Shown: in pieces, positions 26,663 through 34,731 of the stretch
How the letters are laid out: each line of letters begins with the position of its first letter
Numbering within the stretch: the stretch's first letter is position 1
Assembly: GCF_005849285.1 (NCBI RefSeq)
Contig: NZ_CP040517.1
Span: 1,618,501 to 1,682,500, forward strand
DNA length: 64,000 bases
Direction of reading: 5' to 3'
From: Luteithermobacter gelatinilyticus
Lineage (GTDB): Bacteria > Pseudomonadota > Alphaproteobacteria > Sphingomonadales > Emcibacteraceae
Translations under genes and position numbers: made by a program
Notes under the pieces: model-generated
Database searches by the model: none
Told to the model about the DNA's origin: nothing
The model's input: only the letters and a program-made list of their open reading frames with translations

Positions 26663-27286
26663 ATGATCGTCTTGGTTACAAAAGAAAACCGCAGGCAATA
26701 TGCGGCCCAGCTGCGGCAGATGTATCAGCAACGATATCAAGTTTTTGTCGAAATGCTGAACTGGGATCTGCCCTTGGCCAAGGACGGCCTGGAAATGGAT
26801 CAATATGATACCAGTGACACGCTTTATCTGCTGAAACTAGATCATAACGGGGAGGTTCTGGGCTCCAAAAGAATGAACCCGACAATGCGCCCCCATCTTA
26901 TGGTTGATCTGTTCAGCCACCTGGTGGAAGGCGCTGTGCCGCGCGGCAGGAACATCTGGGAAAGCTCCCGCTCCTGTGTTCCTCCTTCACAACAGGACCA
27001 GGGGATAATCGGGGAGTTGTTCCTGGGGATGGCCGAAGCGGCCCTGATTTTTCATATCACCCGGATCACCTTTGTGGTCGGGATGAAATTTTACCCGACA
27101 GTTCTCCATGCCGGATGGGGGATCACCCCGTTAGGCATTCCCCATAAAGATGATAATGGAGAAGAACTCATTGCCGGAATGTTAATTATTAACCCCAACT
27201 CCCTGAACATGATGCGCTGGAAATACAAAGTCACCAGACCCGTTTTGGATACAACGCCGGCCTTGCCGGAAAGAAAGGTAGCTTAA
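26663..27286 (+). CDS. LuxI-family acyl-homoserine-lactone synthase
   Basis: Makes an N-acyl-homoserine lactone from S-adenosylmethionine and an acyl donor. About 207 residues, the normal size. Conserved residues are visible: Arg and Phe in YQQRYQVF, Trp in LNWDLP, Asp in EMDQYDTSDT, Arg in GSKRMNPT, and the Glu-Arg pair in WESSRSCV. I chose ATG 26663 because the family begins MIVLVTKEN-like; an upstream ATG at 26624 in frame lies close to the predicted transcription start. It is preceded by a strong lux box and followed after 2 bp by a small gene. The acyl chain cannot be predicted. Confidence 0.94.
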   Translation: MIVLVTKENRRQYAAQLRQMYQQRYQVFVEMLNWDLPLAKDGLEMDQYDTSDTLYLLKLDHNGEVLGSKRMNPTMRPHLMVDLFSHLVEGAVPRGRNIWESSRSCVPPSQQDQGIIGELFLGMAEAALIFHITRITFVVGMKFYPTVLHAGWGITPLGIPHKDDNGEELIAGMLIINPNSLNMMRWKYKVTRPVLDTTPALPERKVA

Positions 27287-27288
27287 CA

Positions 27289-27498
27289 ATGGAACAGAAA
27301 ATGACTCTTGGCATTCTTATGGGCGAACTTGGTTATGCGCTTGCCCCTCTCAAACCTCTTGACAGAAACATGCTGGTTGCCCGCCTCATCGAAGATGCAC
27401 AAAGGCTGAAATGCACCTACGAAACCGGCCCGGCATATGAAACAGATATCACGATGGAAAAAGAAACCTGGAGCCGCATCACCGACACCTGTCCCTGA
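27289..27498 (+). CDS. Small unknown protein in operon with luxI
   Basis: 69 residues, starting 2 bp after the luxI stop, so almost certainly co-translated with it. It is mostly alpha-helical by composition, with MTLGILMGELGYALAPLKPL and MLVARLIEDAQRLKCTYET, no signal peptide and no membrane helix. I recognise no family. A helper of, or antagonist to, LuxI or LuxR is one possibility, since small genes are often coupled to luxI, but no function can be claimed. Its stop codon lies in the first unit of a tandem repeat and a strong terminator follows. Confidence 0.7.
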   Translation: MEQKMTLGILMGELGYALAPLKPLDRNMLVARLIEDAQRLKCTYETGPAYETDITMEKETWSRITDTCP

Positions 27499-27538
27499 TA
27501 ATGCCCTGATAATGCCCTGATAATGCCCTGATAATGCT
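27495..27538 (+). repeat. Four tandem 11-bp repeats over a stop codon
   Basis: CTGATAATGCC occurs at 27495-27505, 27506-27516 and 27517-27527, with CTGATAATGCT at 27528-27538. The stop codon TGA of the small gene (27496-27498) is in the first unit. Each unit carries TGATAA, so stop codons are repeated. Confidence 0.9.
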
Positions 27539-27578
27539 ATGATTAATCTTTGGCCTGCAAGTGCCTCCCTACAGCACT

Positions 27579-27612
27579 GGGAAGGGGTGATATACCCCCT
27601 TCCCGTTTTTTT
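27579..27612 (+). terminator. Strong rho-independent terminator of the luxI operon
   Basis: GGGAAGGGG (27579-27587) pairs perfectly with CCCCTTCCC (27596-27604), and is followed by G and seven T (27606-27612). Confidence 0.92.
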
Positions 27613-27743
27613 CTGCCTGATCTTTTTTGCTGCCCCCTGTCCTTCTCTAAAGGGAAATGGTATTAGACCTAATCCGGGTTAATGATGCCCATTCTGCGCG
27701 ACGCCTTTCAGGTTGTCCCCCCGGGCCCATTGGAGAAACCTAT

Positions 27744-28352
27744 ATGAGAGAGATTGAAACCCCGCGCCTGATCCTGCGCCCTTTCCGCGAGGAGGATATT
27801 AACTTCCTTGATGAATTACACAGCGACATGGATGTCATGCGTTATCTGACCGGACGGGTGAGAAGCCACGAGGAAAACCGCGAATTTCTTGACACGGTAA
27901 TGAACTGGTATGCCACGGAAGGCGTTGGCCTGTATCTGGTGGAACGAAAAGCAGACAGCCGGCCCATCGGACGATGCGGTTTTAACTTTTTTTATGGTTA
28001 TGAGCAGGACGGTATAGAACATTATGCGTGGGGCCCGCTGTATGACGGACCGGAAGGGCCGGAAAAGCTGGTGAAAAGGGAAATCGGCTATACTTTTGCC
28101 AAAAAATTCTGGGGACAGGGGTATGCCTCGGAAGCGGCAACTGCGGTGCGGGATTACGGGTTTGACGCATGCGGTTTTCCGAATATATGTTCCCTGATCA
28201 TGAAGGAAAACACCGCCTCCGTTGCTGTAGCAAAAAGGATGGGGTTTCGATATGCAGGCGATCTATATGTCCATGGACAGCCGGCGGCAGAATATCGTAT
28301 GACGCGTAAGGAATGGATGGAATGTCGTAAAGAAGGACACAAAGATCAATGA
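27744..28352 (+). CDS. GNAT-family N-acetyltransferase (RimJ/RimL type)
   Basis: 202 residues starting MREIETPRLILRPFREED, the usual opening of RimJ/RimL-like acetyltransferases. The acetyl-CoA-binding motif A is in REIGYTFAKKFWGQGYASEA, followed by NICSLIMKENTASVAVAKRMGF and EYRMTRKEW. The acceptor is unknown. I chose ATG 27744 because GGAGAA lies about 7 nt upstream; the frame is open for 29 more codons without family resemblance. Its stop overlaps the mazG start (ATGA, 28349-28352). Confidence 0.9.
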   Translation: MREIETPRLILRPFREEDINFLDELHSDMDVMRYLTGRVRSHEENREFLDTVMNWYATEGVGLYLVERKADSRPIGRCGFNFFYGYEQDGIEHYAWGPLYDGPEGPEKLVKREIGYTFAKKFWGQGYASEAATAVRDYGFDACGFPNICSLIMKENTASVAVAKRMGFRYAGDLYVHGQPAAEYRMTRKEWMECRKEGHKDQ

Positions 28353-29191
28353 CCTCCCTCCTGAAACTTCTTGCCATAATGGAACGCCTCAGGGATCCGC
28401 AAAAGGGATGCGCCTGGGACCGGGAGCAAGATTTCCACAGTATTGCTCCTTACACCATAGAAGAAGCCTATGAAGTGGCCGAGGCCATCGAACAGCAGGA
28501 CATGGCGGCGCTTAAGGAAGAACTGGGTGATCTTTTGCTGCAAGTGGTTTTCCATGCCCAAATGGCACGAGAGCAGGGCGCCTTTGATTTTGAAGATGTG
28601 GCCCGGGGCATCTGCGAAAAAATGATCCGCCGTCATCCCCATGTTTTTGGTTCAGAAAATATCCGCACGGCGGAAGAACAAACCCGGGCCTGGGAAGAGC
28701 ATAAAGCCAGGGAGCGACAGGAAAAAAATGGATCCCGCCCCTCCAGCGCCCTTGACGGGATCACCCGGGGATTGCCTGCACTGACCCGCGCGGTGAAACT
28801 TCAGAAACGGGCCGCACGGGTCGGTTTCGATTGGCCGGAAACCCATCAGGTCCTGGACAAGCTGAATGAGGAAATGGCTGAGCTTTCCGCCGAGCTCGTC
28901 AAAAACAAGGCTGAACAAAACCGCGAATTAATTGCCGAGGAATTCGGGGACATGATGTTTGTTTACGCCAATCTGGCCCGACATCTGGACATTGACCCGG
29001 AAAGCGCACTCAGATCCGCCAATGCAAAATTTGAACGCCGTTTCCGCCGGATTGAGGAAATCCTGCGCGAACAGGGGAAAAAAGCTGAACACTGCACTCT
29101 GGAGGAACTGGATCGTTGCTGGGACCAGGCCAAACAGGAAGAAAAAGACACTTCTGCAAAACCGGCTCTCTCAGAAAAAGCCGGGAAATAA
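28349..29191 (+). CDS. mazG: MazG nucleoside triphosphate pyrophosphohydrolase
   Basis: Hydrolyses (d)NTPs to monophosphates and pyrophosphate; in E. coli it lowers aberrant nucleotides and affects ppGpp levels. 280 residues with two MazG domains: the first has GCAWDREQDFHSIAPYTIEE and LKEELGDLLLQVVFHAQ; the second FDWPETHQVLDKLNEEMAEL and IAEEFGDMMFVYANLAR. The EExxE and ExxD metal-binding pairs are present in both. It overlaps the GNAT gene by 4 bp and runs 21 bp into the convergent phosphatase-like gene. Confidence 0.95.
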   Translation: MTSLLKLLAIMERLRDPQKGCAWDREQDFHSIAPYTIEEAYEVAEAIEQQDMAALKEELGDLLLQVVFHAQMAREQGAFDFEDVARGICEKMIRRHPHVFGSENIRTAEEQTRAWEEHKARERQEKNGSRPSSALDGITRGLPALTRAVKLQKRAARVGFDWPETHQVLDKLNEEMAELSAELVKNKAEQNRELIAEEFGDMMFVYANLARHLDIDPESALRSANAKFERRFRRIEEILREQGKKAEHCTLEELDRCWDQAKQEEKDTSAKPALSEKAGK

Positions 29192-30004
29192 AAGCTCACG
29201 CACCTGCCCCCATTGCGCCGGTGTACAGGCCGAAATCAGCCCTTTATCCTGGTCATGAATGGTATAGGCACCGCCGGAAAGATGTTGGCTCACCCCCCCG
29301 GCCGCCTGAAAAATAAAGCTGCCCGGCAGGTGATCCCATGGCAAGGTCCGGAAATAGACCGAAAAATGTTTTTTGCCTTCAAGCAGCGCGATATAATCAT
29401 ATCCGGCACAGAAGGCCGGCCGGTTGGCGGCGAATTTTTTCAAATTTTCCCGCGCCGTGTTGCGCATTTTTTCCGGCATGCGCCGAAGATGGGCCGCCGC
29501 GATCCATTGCGCGGGATTCTGCGGGGGGGCGGGAAGGTCGACAACTTGCTCATTAAGCAGGGCGCCGCCGCCCCGTTCGGCCATCGCCATTCTCTCCAGG
29601 GCCGGTAAATAAATCCATGCCGCGGCAACTTCCCCTTTTTTCAGGGCCGCCATCATCAGGGCAAAGCGCGGGTTGCCCTGAACAAAGTTTTTGGTTCCGT
29701 CCACAGGGTCGATCAGAAATGCCAGATCAGCCTGTACAATCTGTCGCAGCAGTTCGGGATTGCGGGAGATACTTTCTTCACCGGCAATCACGGCCGACGG
29801 ATAACGGGCTCTCAGGCGTCGCGATAGGTGTTTTTCAGTTTCCAGATCCGCGGAAGTGACCAGATCCCCCGAAGACTCCCCGGGGGATTTGTCCTGAATT
29901 TCATGAGATTCAAGCCGGCGATAGCGGGTTAAAATCTCCTGATGACTGATTTCTCGGATGTCCTGCGCAATTTCTTCAGGGGCGATCCTTTCCGAAACAA
30001 TCAT
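29171..30004 (-). CDS. Inositol monophosphatase-family protein
   Basis: 277 residues. The Mg-dependent phosphatase motifs are visible: AGEES (metal Glu), FLIDPVDGTKNFVQG (metal Asp, catalytic Asp) and LPWDHLPGSFIFQAAGG near the C-terminus. Substrate in this family can be inositol phosphate, 3'-phosphoadenosine phosphate (CysQ) or fructose bisphosphate; the sequence does not decide. It overlaps the upstream hflX gene by 4 bp and the convergent mazG by 21 bp. Confidence 0.9.
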   Translation of the reverse strand: MIVSERIAPEEIAQDIREISHQEILTRYRRLESHEIQDKSPGESSGDLVTSADLETEKHLSRRLRARYPSAVIAGEESISRNPELLRQIVQADLAFLIDPVDGTKNFVQGNPRFALMMAALKKGEVAAAWIYLPALERMAMAERGGGALLNEQVVDLPAPPQNPAQWIAAAHLRRMPEKMRNTARENLKKFAANRPAFCAGYDYIALLEGKKHFSVYFRTLPWDHLPGSFIFQAAGGVSQHLSGGAYTIHDQDKGLISACTPAQWGQVRELLFPGFF

Positions 30005-31407
30005 CCCGCCATCCTCTCGGCAAGATGCAACCCCTTCTTTTCCAGAAATCCAACGGACTTATCATTAAGTCTCACCCGCACATTGATGTGATCCGGTCCA
30101 TCAATACGTTCCAAAACTTCCCCGTGCTGGTACAACCACGCAATCTCGGCCCCCTGATCGGGACGGAAGGCCAGGTCGTAAATTTGCTCTCCCTCAGAAA
30201 GCAGGTCGGATAAATTCTGCAACAGATCATCACATCCCTCGCCGGTTACGGCCGAAATCAGCGAAATGTTCTTCCGCCAGGCGGCGCTGTTTTCCCGGGC
30301 CTGGCGTTCTTCGGGGGGCAGCAAATCAATTTTATTCCAAAGCTCATAAATCGGCCGCTCGGGCCCCTCTTCCACTCCCAGAGATTTCAGAACCTCAATT
30401 ACATCCTGGCGTTGGTCATCTGTTTCGGGATGGGAAATATCCCGCACATGCAGAATGATATCGGCCTCCACAACTTCCTCCAGCGTCGCCCGGAACGCCG
30501 CCACCAGATGGGTAGGCAGGTCGGAAATAAATCCTACCGTGTCTGAAAGGATGATCTTCTTGCCACAGGGAAGCCGCACCTGTCGCATGGTCGGGTCCAG
30601 CGTGGCAAAAAGCAAGTCTTCGGCCATAACGTCCGCCCGGGTCAGCCGGTTAAACAAGGTGGACTTGCCTGCATTGGTATACCCCACCAGCGCCACCACA
30701 GGAAAAGGCACTTTTTTGCGTCCCTTACGGTGCAATTCCCGGGTCCGGGTAATGGTGGCGAGTTGTCGGCGGATTTTGGCGATCCTTTCGTCGATCATAC
30801 GGCGGTCAGCTTCGATCTGTTTCTCACCGGGGCCGCCCATGAACCCAAACCCGCCCCGTTGACGTTCAAGGTGGGTCCAGGACCGCACCAGGCGGCTTTT
30901 CTGATAAGAGAGGTGAGCAAGCTCCACCTGCAGAGCCCCTTCCCGCGTGTGCGCCCGTTCGCCAAAAATTTCGAGTATCAGCCCGGTGCGATCAATGACC
31001 TTGCAGCCTAGGCTTTTTTCCAGATTACGCTGCTGCCCTGGGGACAATTCACAGTCCGCCACCACCAGTTCGATGGCATTATGTTTAATATAGTCCGCCA
31101 GTTCCTCCACTTTTCCCCGCCCCAGATAGGTGGCCGGGCGGATGTTCTGAACAGGGATAGCAACGGCCTGACACACATCCAGATCCAGAGCAGCCGCCAG
31201 AGAAATGGCTTCTTCCAGTCGCGCGCGAGGCGACCTGGAAGCAACGGGTTTATTCTGTCGGATACGAAGATAGGGATGGAATATCAGAGTATGCGCCCCG
31301 GCCGTGTGAGCCGGGAGCGTCAAATCTTTACTGTTCGGATCATCCCAGACGGAACTGTAGCTTTTTTTGCGAAATGTGAGTTCGTCAGAATTAATCCTCT
31401 GGGTCAT
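30001..31407 (-). CDS. hflX: GTPase HflX
   Basis: Ribosome-associated GTPase; in E. coli HflX splits stalled ribosomes under heat stress. 468 residues. The N-terminal HflX domain (about 50-215) has PATYLGRGKVEELADYI and LSPGQQRNLEKSLG; a coiled region RQRGGFGFMGGPGEKQIEAD leads into the G domain with GYTNAGKSTLFNRLT (G1), ILSDTVGFISDLP (G3) and ELWNKIDLL (G4). It starts 11 bp after the hfq stop, the usual hfq-hflX pair, and overlaps the next gene by 4 bp. The N-terminal 50 residues are longer than in E. coli. Confidence 0.95.
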   Translation of the reverse strand: MTQRINSDELTFRKKSYSSVWDDPNSKDLTLPAHTAGAHTLIFHPYLRIRQNKPVASRSPRARLEEAISLAAALDLDVCQAVAIPVQNIRPATYLGRGKVEELADYIKHNAIELVVADCELSPGQQRNLEKSLGCKVIDRTGLILEIFGERAHTREGALQVELAHLSYQKSRLVRSWTHLERQRGGFGFMGGPGEKQIEADRRMIDERIAKIRRQLATITRTRELHRKGRKKVPFPVVALVGYTNAGKSTLFNRLTRADVMAEDLLFATLDPTMRQVRLPCGKKIILSDTVGFISDLPTHLVAAFRATLEEVVEADIILHVRDISHPETDDQRQDVIEVLKSLGVEEGPERPIYELWNKIDLLPPEERQARENSAAWRKNISLISAVTGEGCDDLLQNLSDLLSEGEQIYDLAFRPDQGAEIAWLYQHGEVLERIDGPDHINVRVRLNDKSVGFLEKKGLHLAERMAG

Positions 31408-31418
31408 TTAAATACGTC

Positions 31419-31667
31419 TTACCCATTTCCTTCCGATTCATCGGGATCAAACAGCTGGATCGGGCCACCCGGCATAATGGTAGAAATAGCGTGTTTGTAA
31501 ACCAGCTGCACATTTGCATCCCGGCGTAAAAGAATACAGAAGTTATCAAACCAGGTGATGATTCCCTGCAGTTTCACACCATTGACCAGGAAAACCGTAA
31601 TAGGGGTTTTGTTTTTTCTTATGTGGTTCAGAAAAGCATCTTGTAAGTTATGGTTTTTGTCTGACAT
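31419..31667 (-). CDS. hfq: RNA chaperone Hfq
   Basis: 82 residues. Sm1 motif: [29 protein letters not shown], here split as the N-terminal helix plus first strands; Sm2 motif: [15 protein letters not shown], the KHA variant of the family KH motif. A short acidic tail ([10 protein letters not shown]) follows. It forms a hexamer that pairs small RNAs with mRNAs. hflX follows after 11 bp; a 148-bp gap separates it from trkH upstream. Confidence 0.97.
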   Translation of the reverse strand: MSDKNHNLQDAFLNHIRKNKTPITVFLVNGVKLQGIITWFDNFCILLRRDANVQLVYKHAISTIMPGGPIQLFDPDESEGNG

Positions 31668-31815
31668 TTATTTATTTCCATTTATTGTTTTTGGTTCAAG
31701 CTTGGTTTCAAAACTTTGAACAGATAAGCGGTCAGGCATAACCCCCTGACCTGGCGGTGATGATAACATACCTCAAACATTCATGAAACCAGCTATCAGT
31801 TGCTCCATACGCTTT

Positions 31816-33294
31816 TTAATTTCTCCAGAATGACGGCATAAAAAGCACCATCAACGCGATCACTTCCAGCCGCCCCATAATCATGATGAGAGAGGTCAGC
31901 CACTTCCCCGCCATCGACAGGCTGTGATATCCCACAAAGTCCGGCGCAAAAATGGCCACCAGTCCTCCGGCACTATATAAATTTGCCAGCGAAATTCCCA
32001 GACCGGACTGCAACCCCTGCCCCATCATCGCATATCCAAGTGTAGCAAGGGCGATTGCAGATATCACCACGAACAATAGTGTCCAAACAGCATATAAGAC
32101 CGGTTCCTGGACATTCAAGTCACGCATGCGCACCGGAACGATGCTGTGCGGATGGATCAGACGGCTCAATTCACGGTTGGCGTGTTTGAGCAAAAGATGC
32201 ACCCGCAATATTTTGAACCCGCCGGCTGTGGAGCCTGTTGTTCCGCCAATAAACAACAAGGCGCTACACAAAATTACAACCGAAAGCGGCATGAGGCCCG
32301 CCATATCCGGGGCAAAGCCAGTGGTTGTGGAGACCGAAGCCACCGTAAAGGCCGCCAGACCCACAAGCCGCCACAGGCCGGTCTCCCTAAGCTCCGGGGA
32401 CATCATAAAAGAAAACAGCAGCAGCAGAAAGCCTACCGCCATGAAATAAAGAAAATAGCGGATTTCCAGGGATTCTTTATAATATCGAACCTTGTGCCCG
32501 CCCATAAGGAAGGCCCAGTGATACGTAAAATTCATGGCCGCCAAAAGCATGAACGGAATCAAAATAAATTCTGTCCAGCCTGAAAACGGGTTATCACCTG
32601 TGCCACTATGGGTCGTAAACCCGCCGCTTGATAAAGTGGCCATGGCGGTGGTCAACGAGTCAAACAGACCTATTCCGGAAAACAGCAGCAATATTGTGCA
32701 TATCAGGGTAAGGATCATATACACCTTGCTTAAGGGCACTACGGCATACAGCAAACGCGACCGCAGGCTTCTCCAGCCCCGGTTTCGTACTTCACGGCGT
32801 GGCAGCGCACTGTTAAACAGTTCAAGCCCGCCAATTTTTGCCGGCGGCAGAATTGCCACGGCAAGCGTAAAAACGAGTATCCCCCCTTCCCATTGCAGCA
32901 GCGCCCGCCAGAACAGCAAGGCACGAGGGACGAGATCCAGATTCACAAGCACCGTTGATCCCGTTGTGGTCAGGGCGGAGGCAGCCTCGAAATACGCATC
33001 CGTCAGTTTTGTCAGCAGGCCTGAGGTCATAAACGGCATACTGGCAAATAACGGCAGGCCGGTCCATATGACAATGAGCAGCAGCAGCAGTTCGGCATTG
33101 CTGGCTTCCACATCCAGATCCTTAAAGGAAAAGAAAAGCGCCCCCCCGATAAAAATCGTCACCAGCGCACTGATCATGAACGGCATGATCAGCTCATATT
33201 CCTCATAATAGGCCGCAACACCTATGGGCACAATTTCACTAAACCCCAGGAGGATCAGAATGTACCCGACAATATTTCCGATCCGTGCAAACAT
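31816..33294 (-). CDS. trkH: Trk system potassium uptake protein TrkH
   Basis: Inner-membrane K+ channel-like subunit, 492 residues. Four selectivity-filter loops can be seen: SALTTTGSTVL, ATLSSGGFTTH, ASVSTTTGFAPD and ANLYSAGGLVAIF, each between predicted helices. It works with the gating subunit TrkA, whose stop codon lies 2 bp before the trkH start, so they form one operon. The order trkA-trkH within the ntr cluster differs from species that carry trkA alone here. Confidence 0.96.
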   Translation of the reverse strand: MFARIGNIVGYILILLGFSEIVPIGVAAYYEEYELIMPFMISALVTIFIGGALFFSFKDLDVEASNAELLLLLIVIWTGLPLFASMPFMTSGLLTKLTDAYFEAASALTTTGSTVLVNLDLVPRALLFWRALLQWEGGILVFTLAVAILPPAKIGGLELFNSALPRREVRNRGWRSLRSRLLYAVVPLSKVYMILTLICTILLLFSGIGLFDSLTTAMATLSSGGFTTHSGTGDNPFSGWTEFILIPFMLLAAMNFTYHWAFLMGGHKVRYYKESLEIRYFLYFMAVGFLLLLFSFMMSPELRETGLWRLVGLAAFTVASVSTTTGFAPDMAGLMPLSVVILCSALLFIGGTTGSTAGGFKILRVHLLLKHANRELSRLIHPHSIVPVRMRDLNVQEPVLYAVWTLLFVVISAIALATLGYAMMGQGLQSGLGISLANLYSAGGLVAIFAPDFVGYHSLSMAGKWLTSLIMIMGRLEVIALMVLFMPSFWRN

Positions 33295-33296
33295 GC

Positions 33297-34673
33297 TCAG
33301 AAATATTCCAGCTTGACGGAGAAAAGTTCCTCGACCTTGCGGATCATGTCCGCTCGGGTAAACATCACGACCGTATCACCGGGTCTGATAACGGTGCCCC
33401 CCCGGGGCACAACGACCTGATCATCCTGTACAATGGCGCCGACCACAATGCCCGCCGGCAAACGAATGTCCCGCAACGGCTTACCCACCAATGGCGAAGT
33501 ATCCAGGGCCACGGCTTCAATCACCTCCGCCCGGCCACCGGCCAGACTGTGCAGGGATCTGATCCGGCCCTTGCGCATATGTTGAAGAATGCCCGATACG
33601 GTCGTCTGGCGCGGTTCCACATAGGCATCAATCCCCACAGAAGCTGTCAACGGCCCAAATTCCTGATTGTTAATCAAAGTGATCGCCCAGCTACAGCCTT
33701 GTTGCTTGGCCAGGGTGGAAGCCAGAATATTCACTTTGTCATCATTGGTAACCGCAATGATGGTTTCTGTTCCGGCAACATTGGCTTCCCGCTGAATTTC
33801 CAGATCCAGAGCATCTCCATGAAGCACGACCGCTTTGGGAAGACGTTCGGCCACAAAAGTGGCCCGTTCCTGATCAAGCTCAATAATCTTGATCTGAATT
33901 TTGGGATTTTCCGCTAACAACTGTTCAGCGATAAACAGCCCCACATTCCCGCCGCCGACAATAATGATACGCCGGGCCTCTTCTTCCTCATGGCCGAAAA
34001 CATTAAGCGCCCGTCGGACATGATTTTTTTCGGCCACGAAATAAATATTATCCCCGGCCAGAAGCTGGTCATCACCACCTGGGACAATCACCTTGTCGGC
34101 CCGCAAAATACCGGCCACCAGAATGTTGAGATCCGGGAACAGTTCCGTCAGTTGCCTGAGCGGCGTATCAAGTACCGGGCAGTCTTCGTCCAGACGCACA
34201 CCAACCACCTGAACCCGGTCCCCCACAAAGGGGATCATGTCAAAGGCGCCCGGCACCTTGAGACGGCGTATGGCGGCCCGCGCCACTTCGATTTCCGGAG
34301 AAATAATCACATCAATGGGCAGGTGTTCACGGCTGAAAAGCTCTCGCCAGGTGGGTTGCAAATAATTCTGGGCCCGGACCCGGGCGATTTTTGTTGGAAC
34401 ATCAAACAGGGAATGCGCCACCTGACAGGCCACCATGTTCACCTCGTCAAACAACGTGACCGCGATAATCATATCCGCATCCCGCGCCCCGGCCTGCTCC
34501 AGAAGATCGGGATGGGAGGCATATCCGACGATGGCATGCACATCAAGGGAATTGCGGATTTTGCTGATCAGCTCCGGAGACCGGTCTATAACCGTAACGT
34601 CGTTATTTTCATTGGCCAGGTGCCGCGCAATGTTAAAGCCGACCTGTCCGGCACCGCATATTATGACTTTCAT
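33297..34673 (-). CDS. trkA: Trk system potassium transporter TrkA
   Basis: Cytoplasmic gating subunit, 458 residues with two RCK units. Each unit has an NAD-binding Rossmann domain (MKVIICGAGQVGFNIARHL at the N-terminus and IIIVGGGNVGLFIAEQLL near residue 230) and a TrkA-C ligand domain. It is followed after 2 bp by trkH. The link with NtrYX upstream is conserved in alphaproteobacteria. The 58-bp gap to ntrX suggests co-transcription. Confidence 0.96.
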   Translation of the reverse strand: MKVIICGAGQVGFNIARHLANENNDVTVIDRSPELISKIRNSLDVHAIVGYASHPDLLEQAGARDADMIIAVTLFDEVNMVACQVAHSLFDVPTKIARVRAQNYLQPTWRELFSREHLPIDVIISPEIEVARAAIRRLKVPGAFDMIPFVGDRVQVVGVRLDEDCPVLDTPLRQLTELFPDLNILVAGILRADKVIVPGGDDQLLAGDNIYFVAEKNHVRRALNVFGHEEEEARRIIIVGGGNVGLFIAEQLLAENPKIQIKIIELDQERATFVAERLPKAVVLHGDALDLEIQREANVAGTETIIAVTNDDKVNILASTLAKQQGCSWAITLINNQEFGPLTASVGIDAYVEPRQTTVSGILQHMRKGRIRSLHSLAGGRAEVIEAVALDTSPLVGKPLRDIRLPAGIVVGAIVQDDQVVVPRGGTVIRPGDTVVMFTRADMIRKVEELFSVKLEYF

Positions 34674-34731
34674 ATCCCTCCACCTTTATTCATGACCCGT
34701 GCCATTCCACCCGGCCGCCGGATCAACCAAA

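Noticed and set aside
31730-31751. Terminator between trkH and hfq
   Set aside because: GGTCAGG and CCTGACC form a 7-bp stem, but no U-tract follows on the minus strand, so I cannot support a terminator.
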